In this document: positions 20,361-27,577 of the stretch, in pieces
How positions within the stretch are numbered: position 1 is the first letter of the stretch
Layout of the letters: each line of letters opens with the position of its first letter
Assembly: GCA_017983495.1 (NCBI GenBank)
Contig: JAGOBH010000002.1
Span: 496,001 to 560,000, forward strand
DNA: 64,000 nt
Source of the DNA: Pyrinomonadaceae bacterium
GTDB lineage: Bacteria; Acidobacteriota; Blastocatellia; Pyrinomonadales; Pyrinomonadaceae
Direction: 5' to 3'
Notes under the pieces: model-generated
Databases searched by the model: none
What the model was told of the DNA's origin: nothing
What the model saw: the letters and a program-made list of their open reading frames with translations, nothing else
Program-made: the position numbers and the translations under genes

Positions 20361-21320
20361 ATGCTTAAACCATTTTCGGCCACGTCATTTTTTACGGTAA
20401 TATTCATAGCCTTATTATTCCTCGTACTTACAAGCCCCGTATTGATCAGTGCTCAGACGAACAGATCGATCGTCTGGAGCGGCTCCCGCATTGAGATGCT
20501 TTTTCCCGAAGGCAAGTCGAAAGCTCTCATCCTGAGCTACGACGACGGTCGGACCGAGGATCGGCGGCTGGTCAGGCTGATGAACGCCTACGGCCTTGTC
20601 GGCACGTTCCATCTTAATTCGAATAAACTTGGGACCGACGGGTACCTGACGCGTGCGGAGATCAGGGAACTGTTCAAAGGCCATGAGGTCTCGGTTCACT
20701 CAGCTAATCACCCGAATCTGCCCGATCAGTCAAAGGTCGACATCGTTTACGAGATCGTCGAAGACCGCCGCGAACTTGAGCGACTGGTGGGTTATCCGGT
20801 CCGCGGGATGGCGTATCCGTTCGGCAATACGGACGATGCGGTGATCGGAGCAATGAGCGGACTTGGCATCGAATACGCACGAACCGTTAGCGACACGAAC
20901 GGATATATGATCCCCGCTGATTTTCTGCGCTGGCATCCGACGATACATCAGTTTGGCAAGGCGTTCTGGAAACCCAACGATGCCGAGAACGACAAACGCG
21001 AACTCGAGCGTTACTACCAGGTCATCGACGGTTTTCTGAAAGCCGATTCGACCGCATTGCTCGATATCTGGGGCCACAGCTGGGAATTTGGCGAGGAGAG
21101 CAAATGGGCCGAGACCGAACGGACCTTCAAACTCCTCGCCCGCCGTCCTGACATCTGCTACACAACGCAGATCGCGATCGTCGACTATATTAACGCATTC
21201 CGCGGCCTCAAGTTCTCGGTTGAAAAGAACATCGTCCTCAATCAGAGCTCGACCGACGTCTTTATCAAAGTCGGCGGCAAACCCTACAAGGTGCCGGCCG
21301 GGAAAAGTGTGACAATGTAA
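20361..21320 (+). CDS. Secreted or anchored polysaccharide deacetylase (NodB homology)
   Basis: An N-terminal hydrophobic signal or anchor (residues 10-31) is followed by a NodB deacetylase domain. The catalytic base/metal Asp pair is in SYDDG (Asp61, Asp62) and the two metal histidines in HSANH (113 and 117); MAYPFG is the third motif. Family members remove acetyl groups from chitin-like or peptidoglycan sugars in a metal-dependent way. The target is not known. It follows gnd by three bases. Confidence 0.85.
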   Translation: MLKPFSATSFFTVIFIALLFLVLTSPVLISAQTNRSIVWSGSRIEMLFPEGKSKALILSYDDGRTEDRRLVRLMNAYGLVGTFHLNSNKLGTDGYLTRAEIRELFKGHEVSVHSANHPNLPDQSKVDIVYEIVEDRRELERLVGYPVRGMAYPFGNTDDAVIGAMSGLGIEYARTVSDTNGYMIPADFLRWHPTIHQFGKAFWKPNDAENDKRELERYYQVIDGFLKADSTALLDIWGHSWEFGEESKWAETERTFKLLARRPDICYTTQIAIVDYINAFRGLKFSVEKNIVLNQSSTDVFIKVGGKPYKVPAGKSVTM

Positions 21321-21519
21321 AAGCGTGTCTTCCGAACAGAATTCGGCCCGATGTTTCCTGTCGTTGTAATAATGCCGCTTGGGTGAAGTGATACGTATGT
21401 AGCTATTGATCATGTTTGGGCCGAGGTAGAATACATATACTGGCAAGCCGTTAGTTGTTCACCCTCGCGTCTTTTTCGAGCTCGATGTACATTATTGACA
21501 AACCACGGAGAGGGACGGT

Positions 21520-21981
21520 ATGGCTTATCCAAATATATTCGAGAGAGAAGTTTCGGACGGAATTATCGCGAGGCTGAACAGTTTGACGCCGGAGTCGCAG
21601 CGGCGCTGGGGGAAGATGGATGTGGCGAGGATGCTGGCGCATTTGAATGTGTCTTACGAGATGATCTTTGAGCCGGAGCGGTATCCGCGGCCGAACGCGG
21701 TGATGCGTTTGATCGTGCGATACTTTGTCAAAGGCTACGTCACCGGCGACAAACCGCTAAAGCACAACAGCCCGACAGCTCCGCAGTTCATTATGAAGTC
21801 TGACAAAGACTTTGACGCCGAACGCAAACGCCTGATCGACTACATCAACCGAACCCGGGAGTTCGGCGAAGACCATTTCGACGGCCGTGAATACGTCTCG
21901 TTCGGCGTCCTCAGCAAAACTCAGTACAGCAATATGCTCTACAAACACCTCGATCATCATCTGCAACAGTTCGGCGCGTGA
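21520..21981 (+). CDS. DUF1569 family protein (DinB-like fold)
   Basis: A 153-residue protein with the DUF1569 pattern: the segment GKMDVARMLAHLNVS near residue 35, and a C-terminal HLDHHLQQFG helix. The fold is a four-helix bundle related to DinB, often with metal-binding histidines (here His41, His146, His149 and His150 are candidates). The activity is not known. The ATG has a good Shine-Dalgarno (GGAGAGG) before it. A decayed copy of its 3' end lies at 23075-23137. Confidence 0.8.
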   Translation: MAYPNIFEREVSDGIIARLNSLTPESQRRWGKMDVARMLAHLNVSYEMIFEPERYPRPNAVMRLIVRYFVKGYVTGDKPLKHNSPTAPQFIMKSDKDFDAERKRLIDYINRTREFGEDHFDGREYVSFGVLSKTQYSNMLYKHLDHHLQQFGA

Positions 21982-21983
21982 AC

Positions 21984-22056
21984 GGCAGAAACGCGAATGT
22001 GAATGAGCGTGCCATGATTATCACCCAGACACACACGTCCACACTCGCGTTTCCGC
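21984..22056. repeat. Palindromic intergenic repeat (ACGCGAGTGT family)
   Basis: Left arm at 21984-22014 (GGCAGAAACGCGAATGTGAA onward) and right arm to 22056 (CCACACTCGCGTTTCCGC). It begins two bases after the DUF1569 stop. The arms match those at 3017-3127 within the M1 peptidase gene, and the loop TTATCACCCAGAC matches the copy at 23002-23038. Confidence 0.75.
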
Positions 22057-22142
22057 TTTTGAAATCGGCTTAGCGAATTCCGTATTAGATCGGCTAAGAA
22101 ATCTAATGATCAGGCGAGAGCCTCTAAAATAGACAGGAAATT

Positions 22143-22937
22143 ATGAAATTCAGATCATTGTTTGCTTCACTTCTATTTGGGATATCTTTGGTTGTAGCCT
22201 TCCCAAAAGTCACTCAGGCCCAATCAACAGTCGAGGTACCTTTCACCGTTAAAAATAGTCGGATTGGAATAATTGCTGAATACGACCGGAAACACAGGTT
22301 CGAATTAGGAGTCTCGCTGTTTCATCCATCCGCAATAGATGTCATGCATCCGGCATTTAACAACCGGATACGCCAGGGTACCCGACGTCAGATCGGCGTT
22401 TCAACTTCATATTCGCCCACATCGGTTATTCCGGCATTTAGGGTCGGAGACTTTCTCATCAGCGATCTTGAGGTCTATTGGGACGCGCCATATTTACTCG
22501 GGTTCGATTTCTTCAAGAAGAATGTCGTTCAAATTGACTATAGATCCAGGAAGATCAAATTCTTTAACGATAGTTCTTATAAGCCCGCGTTTGATGTAAC
22601 CGTGGAACCAGATAAAAAGGCCGTAATTAGAGTAAAAGTTCGGGAACGCATTGAAGTCACGCCAACGTGCCGTGTACTTTCCGAGGACGTATTGGTGGAC
22701 GGTAAGAAAGCCAAAGTCCTGATCGCCCTCGATGCTAACAGTAATCGAGCGGATGGCCAGGTCTTTGCCCAATCAAAGAAAGTCACGTTGGAAATCGGAA
22801 ACTTAAAACTCGCGTCAGTTCCTGTTCTCGATGCAAACTCGTCAGATTACGAATATATTTTGGACATAAGCATTCTCGGCCGGGATGGGATCACGATCGA
22901 TCTGCGAAATAAGCGGATTGCTTTTGCGATCGACTAG
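22143..22937 (+). CDS. Secreted protein with a degenerate aspartic-protease-like (retropepsin) fold
   Basis: Signal peptide at residues 1-26 (cut after TQAQ). Residues 40-140 have the beta pattern of bacterial retropepsin-like proteins, with the segment LLGFDFFKKNVVQIDYRSRK near 118-137, which matches the second half of such domains. The catalytic D-T/S-G triad is not visible at the expected place, where LFHPSAIDV stands instead. A repeated weaker match may follow at 180-260. It is likely inactive as a protease. This is a fold guess from pattern reading, not a firm family call. Confidence 0.45.
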   Translation: MKFRSLFASLLFGISLVVAFPKVTQAQSTVEVPFTVKNSRIGIIAEYDRKHRFELGVSLFHPSAIDVMHPAFNNRIRQGTRRQIGVSTSYSPTSVIPAFRVGDFLISDLEVYWDAPYLLGFDFFKKNVVQIDYRSRKIKFFNDSSYKPAFDVTVEPDKKAVIRVKVRERIEVTPTCRVLSEDVLVDGKKAKVLIALDANSNRADGQVFAQSKKVTLEIGNLKLASVPVLDANSSDYEYILDISILGRDGITIDLRNKRIAFAID

Positions 22938-23001
22938 GCGCTTCATCGAATTAGGCCCTAAGAAAATGTGCTTATGGAGGATAGTTCAATCAGCATATAA
23001 T

Positions 23002-23038
23002 ATCACCCAGACACGCTCGTTTACACTCGCGGTCCGCT
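23002..23038. repeat. Half-copy of the ACGCGAGTGT palindromic repeat
   Basis: ATCACCCAGACACGCTCGTT onward to 23038 matches the loop and right arm of the element at 21984-22056 and of the in-gene copy at 3017-3127. The left arm is missing. Confidence 0.65.
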
Positions 23039-23074
23039 GTTGAACGAGACGATCTCCCGGGCGTGGTCGCCATA

Positions 23075-23137
23075 ACTCAGTAAAGCAAAATGCTCTATAA
23101 ATATCTCGAACATCATTTACGGCAACTCGGCGCTTAG
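23075..23137 (+). pseudogene. Decayed 3' remnant of a DUF1569 gene
   Basis: The translation TQ*SKMLYKYLEHHLRQLGA* matches the C-terminus of the DUF1569 protein encoded at 21520-21981 (TQYSNMLYKHLDHHLQQFGA). An in-frame TAA (23081-23083) stands where the intact gene has TAC for tyrosine, and no upstream coding part is seen beyond a short possible extension. It is probably a duplicated and decayed copy. The stretch 22938-23252 otherwise holds only repeats. Confidence 0.75.
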
Positions 23138-23152
23138 CATCAGTAGTTAAAA

Positions 23153-23208
23153 AAAACACGAAAGGCACGAAATTAGGAAACATCCTTTTTCGTGCCCTTC
23201 GTGTCTAT
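23153..23208. repeat. Palindromic intergenic repeat of the CACGAAA/TTTCGTG type
   Basis: AACACGAAAGGCACGAAA is followed after a short loop by TTTTCGTGCCCTTCGTGT. It is a short member of the CACGAAT family and could act as a terminator for the convergent DUF3011 gene. Confidence 0.6.
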
Positions 23209-23252
23209 TAACCGTTTTTGAAGACGAAATTCAGGTGCCGGTATTAGATATG

Positions 23253-23660
23253 TTACCAGCGTACCCGGAACGTCGCCTGGCAACCGTGGTCGACCCATAT
23301 TTGTCGGCCGCCGTTCATCGTATTCCAGTCACGTCGTCTGTCACAACTCGCCGAACTGTGCCGACGCCAAAGCGTTACCGGATTCCTGCCCCACGTGTTA
23401 CAGGTATTTCTGCGCCGCCACGACGAGTTGCAGCGGACGTACCTATATTGTCTCTGCCCCAACGATGCTGACCCCATCTCAGCGAACCCGGAGCTCTCTG
23501 CGACGACCGATGCCTCGACCTCGGCCGGCAGCATCTCAATAGTTGCTGCGTCGACGAACGGACCGGCGGTTAAACCGACGGTCATTGCGAAAACTACGGC
23601 CATAACAAGCGAATGGAGGCCCATCTGCAATTTTGTTGAACTTTTAGAATTTGTTTTCAT
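23253..23660 (-). CDS. Secreted DUF3011 family protein
   Basis: Signal peptide at residues 12-38 (ending FVDAA). The mature part has the DUF3011 pattern of cysteines and tryptophans: VRCNSSWRRRNTC, then LWRRHSSASCDRRRDWN and a final IWVDHGCQATFRV. Four cysteines could make two disulfides. The basic, cysteine-paired fold is found in many exported proteins, but no activity is known. A Shine-Dalgarno AAGGAG lies just before the ATG, and a possible promoter lies about 180 bases further up. Confidence 0.8.
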   Translation of the reverse strand: MKTNSKSSTKLQMGLHSLVMAVVFAMTVGLTAGPFVDAATIEMLPAEVEASVVAESSGFAEMGSASLGQRQYRYVRCNSSWRRRNTCNTWGRNPVTLWRRHSSASCDRRRDWNTMNGGRQIWVDHGCQATFRVRW

Positions 23661-23842
23661 CTTTATCTCCTTAGCAATGATTCAGGTCTTCAGAATGAAC
23701 CTTCGCTCGCCTTTCGAAGCAGAAATCGATACCACGCAAGCGGCAAAAGCTCGTACATATCGGTCAATCGGGGCGAAAACTCGGGGGACTGCATACTGCG
23801 TCTCTCTATGTCGTAGCAATGAATCGCCAAGCTTACACCCTT

Positions 23843-23871
23843 TTTATAGCAAACTATAATGCTTACGTAAA
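23843..23871 (-). promoter_or_regulatory. Possible promoter of the DUF3011 gene
   Basis: On the minus strand TTTACG, a 17-base spacer and TATAAA. The -10 box is close to consensus and the -35 box weak. It implies a 5' leader of about 180 bases, in which no clear fold was seen. Confidence 0.35.
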
Positions 23872-23892
23872 TTCTGGTTTACTAAAATTAAC

Positions 23893-24735
23893 CTAAACGA
23901 TTTCCCAGGCGTGTTCGGCTTTTAGGAGTTTGCTCATGAGCGAGGCGTGGACAGCGTGGCCGCTCTTTTCGGCGGTGATCTTTCCCTGGATCGGCATTCC
24001 CAGCAGGGCGAGATCGCCGATGATGTCGAGGATCTTGTGACGGACGAATTCGTCGTCGAACCTGAGCGGCGTTTCGTTGAGCATGCCGCTGTCGGTCAGC
24101 ACGATGGCGTTGTCGAGACTGCCGCCGAGTGCGAGGTTTGCCTTTCGGAGCATATCGATCTCGTGCGTAAACCCAAACGTCCGTGCGGACGCGATCTCTC
24201 TGCCAAACGAACCGTTATTGAAGACAAAATTAAGGTGCTGGCGTTCGATAAACGGGTGCGGAAAATCGATGACGCAATCGATCTCAAAATTGTCGGCAGG
24301 TTCGATCGACATTTTGCGGTCACCGTTGACGTATTCGACTCGCTCGAGGATACGTAAGATATGCCGCGGTGAATCCTGCTCGATGATGCCCGCCGCTGCG
24401 ATGAGTTCGATAAAATCCTCGCTCGAGCCGTCCATGATCGGGATTTCGATACTGTCGAGATCGATAAAGCAATTATCTACACCTGCTCCGCGCAATGCCG
24501 AAAGCAGGTGTTCGCACGTCGATAGGACGACGCCGCGTCTCACCAGCGTCGTCGCGTACGAGCAATGCGAGATATATTCGACCGATGCGGGTATCTCGAA
24601 ATTATCCAGATCGGTCCGGACGAATATATAGCCCGTATTCTCAGGTGCCGGCCGCAGCGTAATGTTGACGGCCACGCCCGTGTGCAGCCCGACGCCGCTG
24701 ATATCAATGGAATTTGCCAGTGTAGTTTGCTTCAT
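23893..24735 (-). CDS. lpxC: UDP-3-O-acyl-N-acetylglucosamine deacetylase
   Basis: Committed, zinc-dependent step of lipid A synthesis, which shows that the organism makes lipopolysaccharide-type lipid. The zinc ligands are His76 (CEHLLSAL), His233 and Asp237 (HKILDIIGDL), and the catalytic His260 is in KSGHAVH. Spacing agrees with the E. coli enzyme. The length of 280 residues is slightly short, mainly at the C-terminus, which is normal for many non-enterobacterial forms. No other lpx gene is adjacent. Confidence 0.96.
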   Translation of the reverse strand: MKQTTLANSIDISGVGLHTGVAVNITLRPAPENTGYIFVRTDLDNFEIPASVEYISHCSYATTLVRRGVVLSTCEHLLSALRGAGVDNCFIDLDSIEIPIMDGSSEDFIELIAAAGIIEQDSPRHILRILERVEYVNGDRKMSIEPADNFEIDCVIDFPHPFIERQHLNFVFNNGSFGREIASARTFGFTHEIDMLRKANLALGGSLDNAIVLTDSGMLNETPLRFDDEFVRHKILDIIGDLALLGMPIQGKITAEKSGHAVHASLMSKLLKAEHAWEIV

Positions 24736-24911
24736 CGCGTGCCGTTTCTATTACAATCCGCGTGCCAGTATCTCGAATCAGCAATTACGCTGATTTAACA
24801 GTGCTTTCGTCAGTGAGATGTGTGGCTAATGCTCATCATTGTTGCGTAACCGCCACATTGATGTCTCGGATTTACTATTAACGCTTCACGATTTACAATT
24901 AACCACTAAGT

Positions 24912-25496
24912 ATGGCAATAGAAACCGCCGGCCAGAAGGCCGCGAAAATTACAAAGATCCGCATAGAAAATGCGTCCACGATCACTCTGCCCAAGGACAC
25001 TGACGGCAGCATTCAAAAAGTACTTGATTTTCTCCCGGTCGAGCAGTACCGCGGCGTCGAGAGGATAAAGTTAGTCGATTTTATCAACGACCCGCGGCTT
25101 AAGAACATGGACGTGCCGCTCAAGGGCGATCTGCCGGGACTCTATCATCCGCGTGTTCAGAATCAGGCACCGTGGTTTGAACTTTCGATGGGTGCTCTGC
25201 TGCAGCCGACAGAGGGTTTCGTAAAGAAATTCATGGCCAAAAGCTCGTTCAAGGGCAATCTGGCAGGGCTCATCTTCTCGCTCGTCGGCCAGCACTACTA
25301 TCTGACGCTTCGGCATTCGGTAAAACGCACTAGTCTCGAACCTCAGATCCGCCAATACGCCGAGAAGAATCTCAAAGTATGGAGCGAAAAACAGGCCGAG
25401 GGCAGCATTCGTGCAAAGATCTTCAAGCCTTTCCGCCCATACCTCGAACGCTGGGCAAAATGGCTTAACAAAAAGGCTGCGGAATCGAAGAAATAG
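24912..25496 (+). CDS. Conserved-looking protein of unknown function
   Basis: A 194-residue soluble protein with no family recognised. The N-terminal 60 residues are a mixed alpha/beta stretch (TKIRIENASTITLPKDTDG). The centre has a hydrophobic patch (NLAGLIFSLVGQHYYLTL) that could be a buried helix or weak membrane contact. The C-terminal 60 residues are rich in Lys, Arg and Trp (KPFRPYLERWAKWLNKK). It begins a co-directional run with EVE, a membrane protein and an ATP-grasp protein, six bases before the EVE gene. Confidence 0.6.
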   Translation: MAIETAGQKAAKITKIRIENASTITLPKDTDGSIQKVLDFLPVEQYRGVERIKLVDFINDPRLKNMDVPLKGDLPGLYHPRVQNQAPWFELSMGALLQPTEGFVKKFMAKSSFKGNLAGLIFSLVGQHYYLTLRHSVKRTSLEPQIRQYAEKNLKVWSEKQAEGSIRAKIFKPFRPYLERWAKWLNKKAAESKK

Positions 25497-25502
25497 GGAA
25501 CT

Positions 25503-25901
25503 ATGAACTACTGGATGGTAAAACAGGAGCCCGATGCGTATTCCTGGGATGATTTTGTAAAGGACGGTGCGACCGATTGGACCGGCGTGCGTAACTATCA
25601 GGCCCGTAATAATCTGAAGGCGATGAAAAAGGGCGACAAGGTCCTCTTTTATCACTCGAACATCGGTAAAGAGGTCGTCGGCATCGCTACGGTGTCGAAG
25701 TCCGAGTTTCCGGACCCGACCGACGAAAAATGGGTCGCGGTCGAGTTAAAGCCGGTAAAAGCTCTAAAAAAACCGGTCACCCTCGCCCAACTTAAGGGGA
25801 ACTTAGCCCTCGCAAATCTCGGCCTTATCCGCCAGTCGCAATTGTCGGTCAGCCCGGTAACGCAGGACGAATTTGAAGAGATCGTGAGTATGTCAAAATG
25901 A
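25503..25901 (+). CDS. EVE domain protein (modified-base binding)
   Basis: A single EVE domain over the whole 132 residues: MNYWMVKQEPDAYSWDDF start, TDWTGVRNYQARNNLKAMKKG, then VLFYHSN and VVGIATVSK. EVE is a PUA-like fold known to bind modified bases such as 5-methylcytosine derivatives in DNA or modified RNA. The stand-alone form is widespread and its role in bacteria is poorly known. The stop overlaps the next start by four bases (ATGA). Confidence 0.9.
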   Translation: MNYWMVKQEPDAYSWDDFVKDGATDWTGVRNYQARNNLKAMKKGDKVLFYHSNIGKEVVGIATVSKSEFPDPTDEKWVAVELKPVKALKKPVTLAQLKGNLALANLGLIRQSQLSVSPVTQDEFEEIVSMSK

Positions 25902-26179
25902 TTGCATGGACCCAAATGATCATTTACGCTTCGATCGTGGTCGCAGTGATCACGGCTTTGCTAAATATCATGTTTGCTCTTGCTGTATACATCGACGCAC
26001 AAAAGCTGGTTCACGAAGACGATCTTAAGACTGCGTTTGTTCCCGGGCCGGTTTGGGCGATTGCGACGCTATTTGGAGGAGTCTTAATTGCAGTCGGCTA
26101 TTGGCTCGTTCATCGGTCCTCGATCGCTGAAAAGAAAAGCAGAACGCAGGAATTCGATATAAAGGAATATATTTCTTAA
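25898..26179 (+). CDS. Small membrane protein with two transmembrane helices
   Basis: A 93-residue protein with hydrophobic helices at about residues 7-31 and 49-68 and a charged C-terminal tail. No family was recognised. The pattern (helix, YIDAQKLVHEDD loop, VPGPVWAIATLFGG helix) recalls small phospholipase-D-nuclease-N-like or PLDc_N membrane proteins, but the match is weak. It overlaps EVE and lies two bases before the ATP-grasp gene, so the run is very likely an operon. Confidence 0.6.
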   Translation: MIAWTQMIIYASIVVAVITALLNIMFALAVYIDAQKLVHEDDLKTAFVPGPVWAIATLFGGVLIAVGYWLVHRSSIAEKKSRTQEFDIKEYIS

Positions 26180-26181
26180 CA

Positions 26182-27537
26182 ATGCTAAAAGAGGCCGTCG
26201 AACATTACCACGAGCTATTGAAAGACGTAGAGCTTGCTGCAGCGTCACAGGCTTTTTTGGACGAACAGCTCGAAAGCTCGAAGCTTATCTTTGGCGGCCG
26301 ACGCCTCTCGCCCTACCTGCGCCCGCATTTTGTGACAAAGAGCGACTGGGCGATGGTCAGTTCAACCTGCGAGACCGTCTTCGGCTCACTGCAAAAGGTA
26401 AAGGACGCCGCGATCGAAAGCGACGAGATCCTTGACGAACTTGGCGTTACCGCCATCGAACGTGAACTCGTCAAGATCGACCCCGGTTATTCGCACGTGT
26501 CTCCGACGTCACGCCTCGATTCGTTCTTGACCGAGGACGCTTATAGTTATGTTGAGCTAAACGGCGAGAGCCCTGCGGGAATTGCGTTTTCGGATTCCGC
26601 GTCGGCGATCTTTCGGGATCTGCCGGTTGTTCAAAAGTTTGCCGAGCGGTATCACATCGAGACGCTTGAAGGACGCTCGAAGCTGCTCGGCGTTTTGCTT
26701 TCGTGCTATGCCGAATTTTGCGGCGGCAAACCCGACCATTCGCCGACCATCGCGATCGTCGATCTAAAGGGTCTGCCGACGATCAAGGAATTTGAGCTTT
26801 TCCGTGACTACTTCGAATCTCATGGCTACCGATCGGTGATCTGCTCGCCCGACGAATTGGTTTTCGACGGCAAACGGCTTTCGGTAAACGGCGTCGAGAT
26901 CGACATAGTATATAAGCGTCTGCTCGTCAACGAATATCTGCCGATCATGGCGGCACACCCTGCTTTGCTTGATGCATGCCGTGCCGGTGCAGTATGTATG
27001 GTCAATAGTTTCCGCGGCAAGCTTGTGCATAAGAAGGCGATCTTTGCCGTGCTCACCAACGAGCGTTACCGTCATTTGTTCTCAGCGGATGAACTGAAGG
27101 CGATCAACGAGCATATTCCCTGGACGCGTAGATTCCGGGCCGAAAAGACCGAAAATGCCGGTGCCATCATCGATCTTGTCGAATGGACCCGGACCAACTC
27201 GGGCAAGCTTGTCCTTAAGCCTAATGACGACTACGGCGGCAACGGTATCTTTATCGGGTGGAATTCGAGCAGTTCCGAATGGGACGAAGCCATTGCCGAG
27301 GCGCTGAAGGACGGCGACTATCTCGTTCAGGAACGTGTCAGTACGGCCAAGGAGATGTTCCCGATGCTTACGGACGATGCGGGCCATTGGGAAATGGTCG
27401 AACAACTCGTTGACCTCGATCCGCTCTTGTTCCTTGGAAAGGTGGGCTCGGCGTTCACGCGTTTATCATCCAGCGAACTTGCCAATGTCTCGTCAGGCGG
27501 CGGCATGGTCCCGACATTTATAATCGATAAAAAGTAA
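26182..27537 (+). CDS. Circularly permuted ATP-grasp-type protein
   Basis: A 451-residue protein. Residues 110-400 resemble the circularly permuted ATP-grasp and glutathionylspermidine synthase-like group: YVELNGESPAGIAF (about 120), IAIVDLKGLPT (about 191), and GKLVLKPNDDYGGNGIFIGW (near 336-355), which holds the ATP-binding Lys and glycine loop. Such proteins join carboxylates to amines or amino acids with ATP. The products of this subgroup are mostly unknown. The gene ends a four-gene run that includes an EVE protein, and no substrate is suggested by the context. Confidence 0.65.
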   Translation: MLKEAVEHYHELLKDVELAAASQAFLDEQLESSKLIFGGRRLSPYLRPHFVTKSDWAMVSSTCETVFGSLQKVKDAAIESDEILDELGVTAIERELVKIDPGYSHVSPTSRLDSFLTEDAYSYVELNGESPAGIAFSDSASAIFRDLPVVQKFAERYHIETLEGRSKLLGVLLSCYAEFCGGKPDHSPTIAIVDLKGLPTIKEFELFRDYFESHGYRSVICSPDELVFDGKRLSVNGVEIDIVYKRLLVNEYLPIMAAHPALLDACRAGAVCMVNSFRGKLVHKKAIFAVLTNERYRHLFSADELKAINEHIPWTRRFRAEKTENAGAIIDLVEWTRTNSGKLVLKPNDDYGGNGIFIGWNSSSSEWDEAIAEALKDGDYLVQERVSTAKEMFPMLTDDAGHWEMVEQLVDLDPLLFLGKVGSAFTRLSSSELANVSSGGGMVPTFIIDKK

Positions 27538-27577
27538 GGCTTTCGCGTTCAACTGAACGCGTACCGCATGATCTGAA

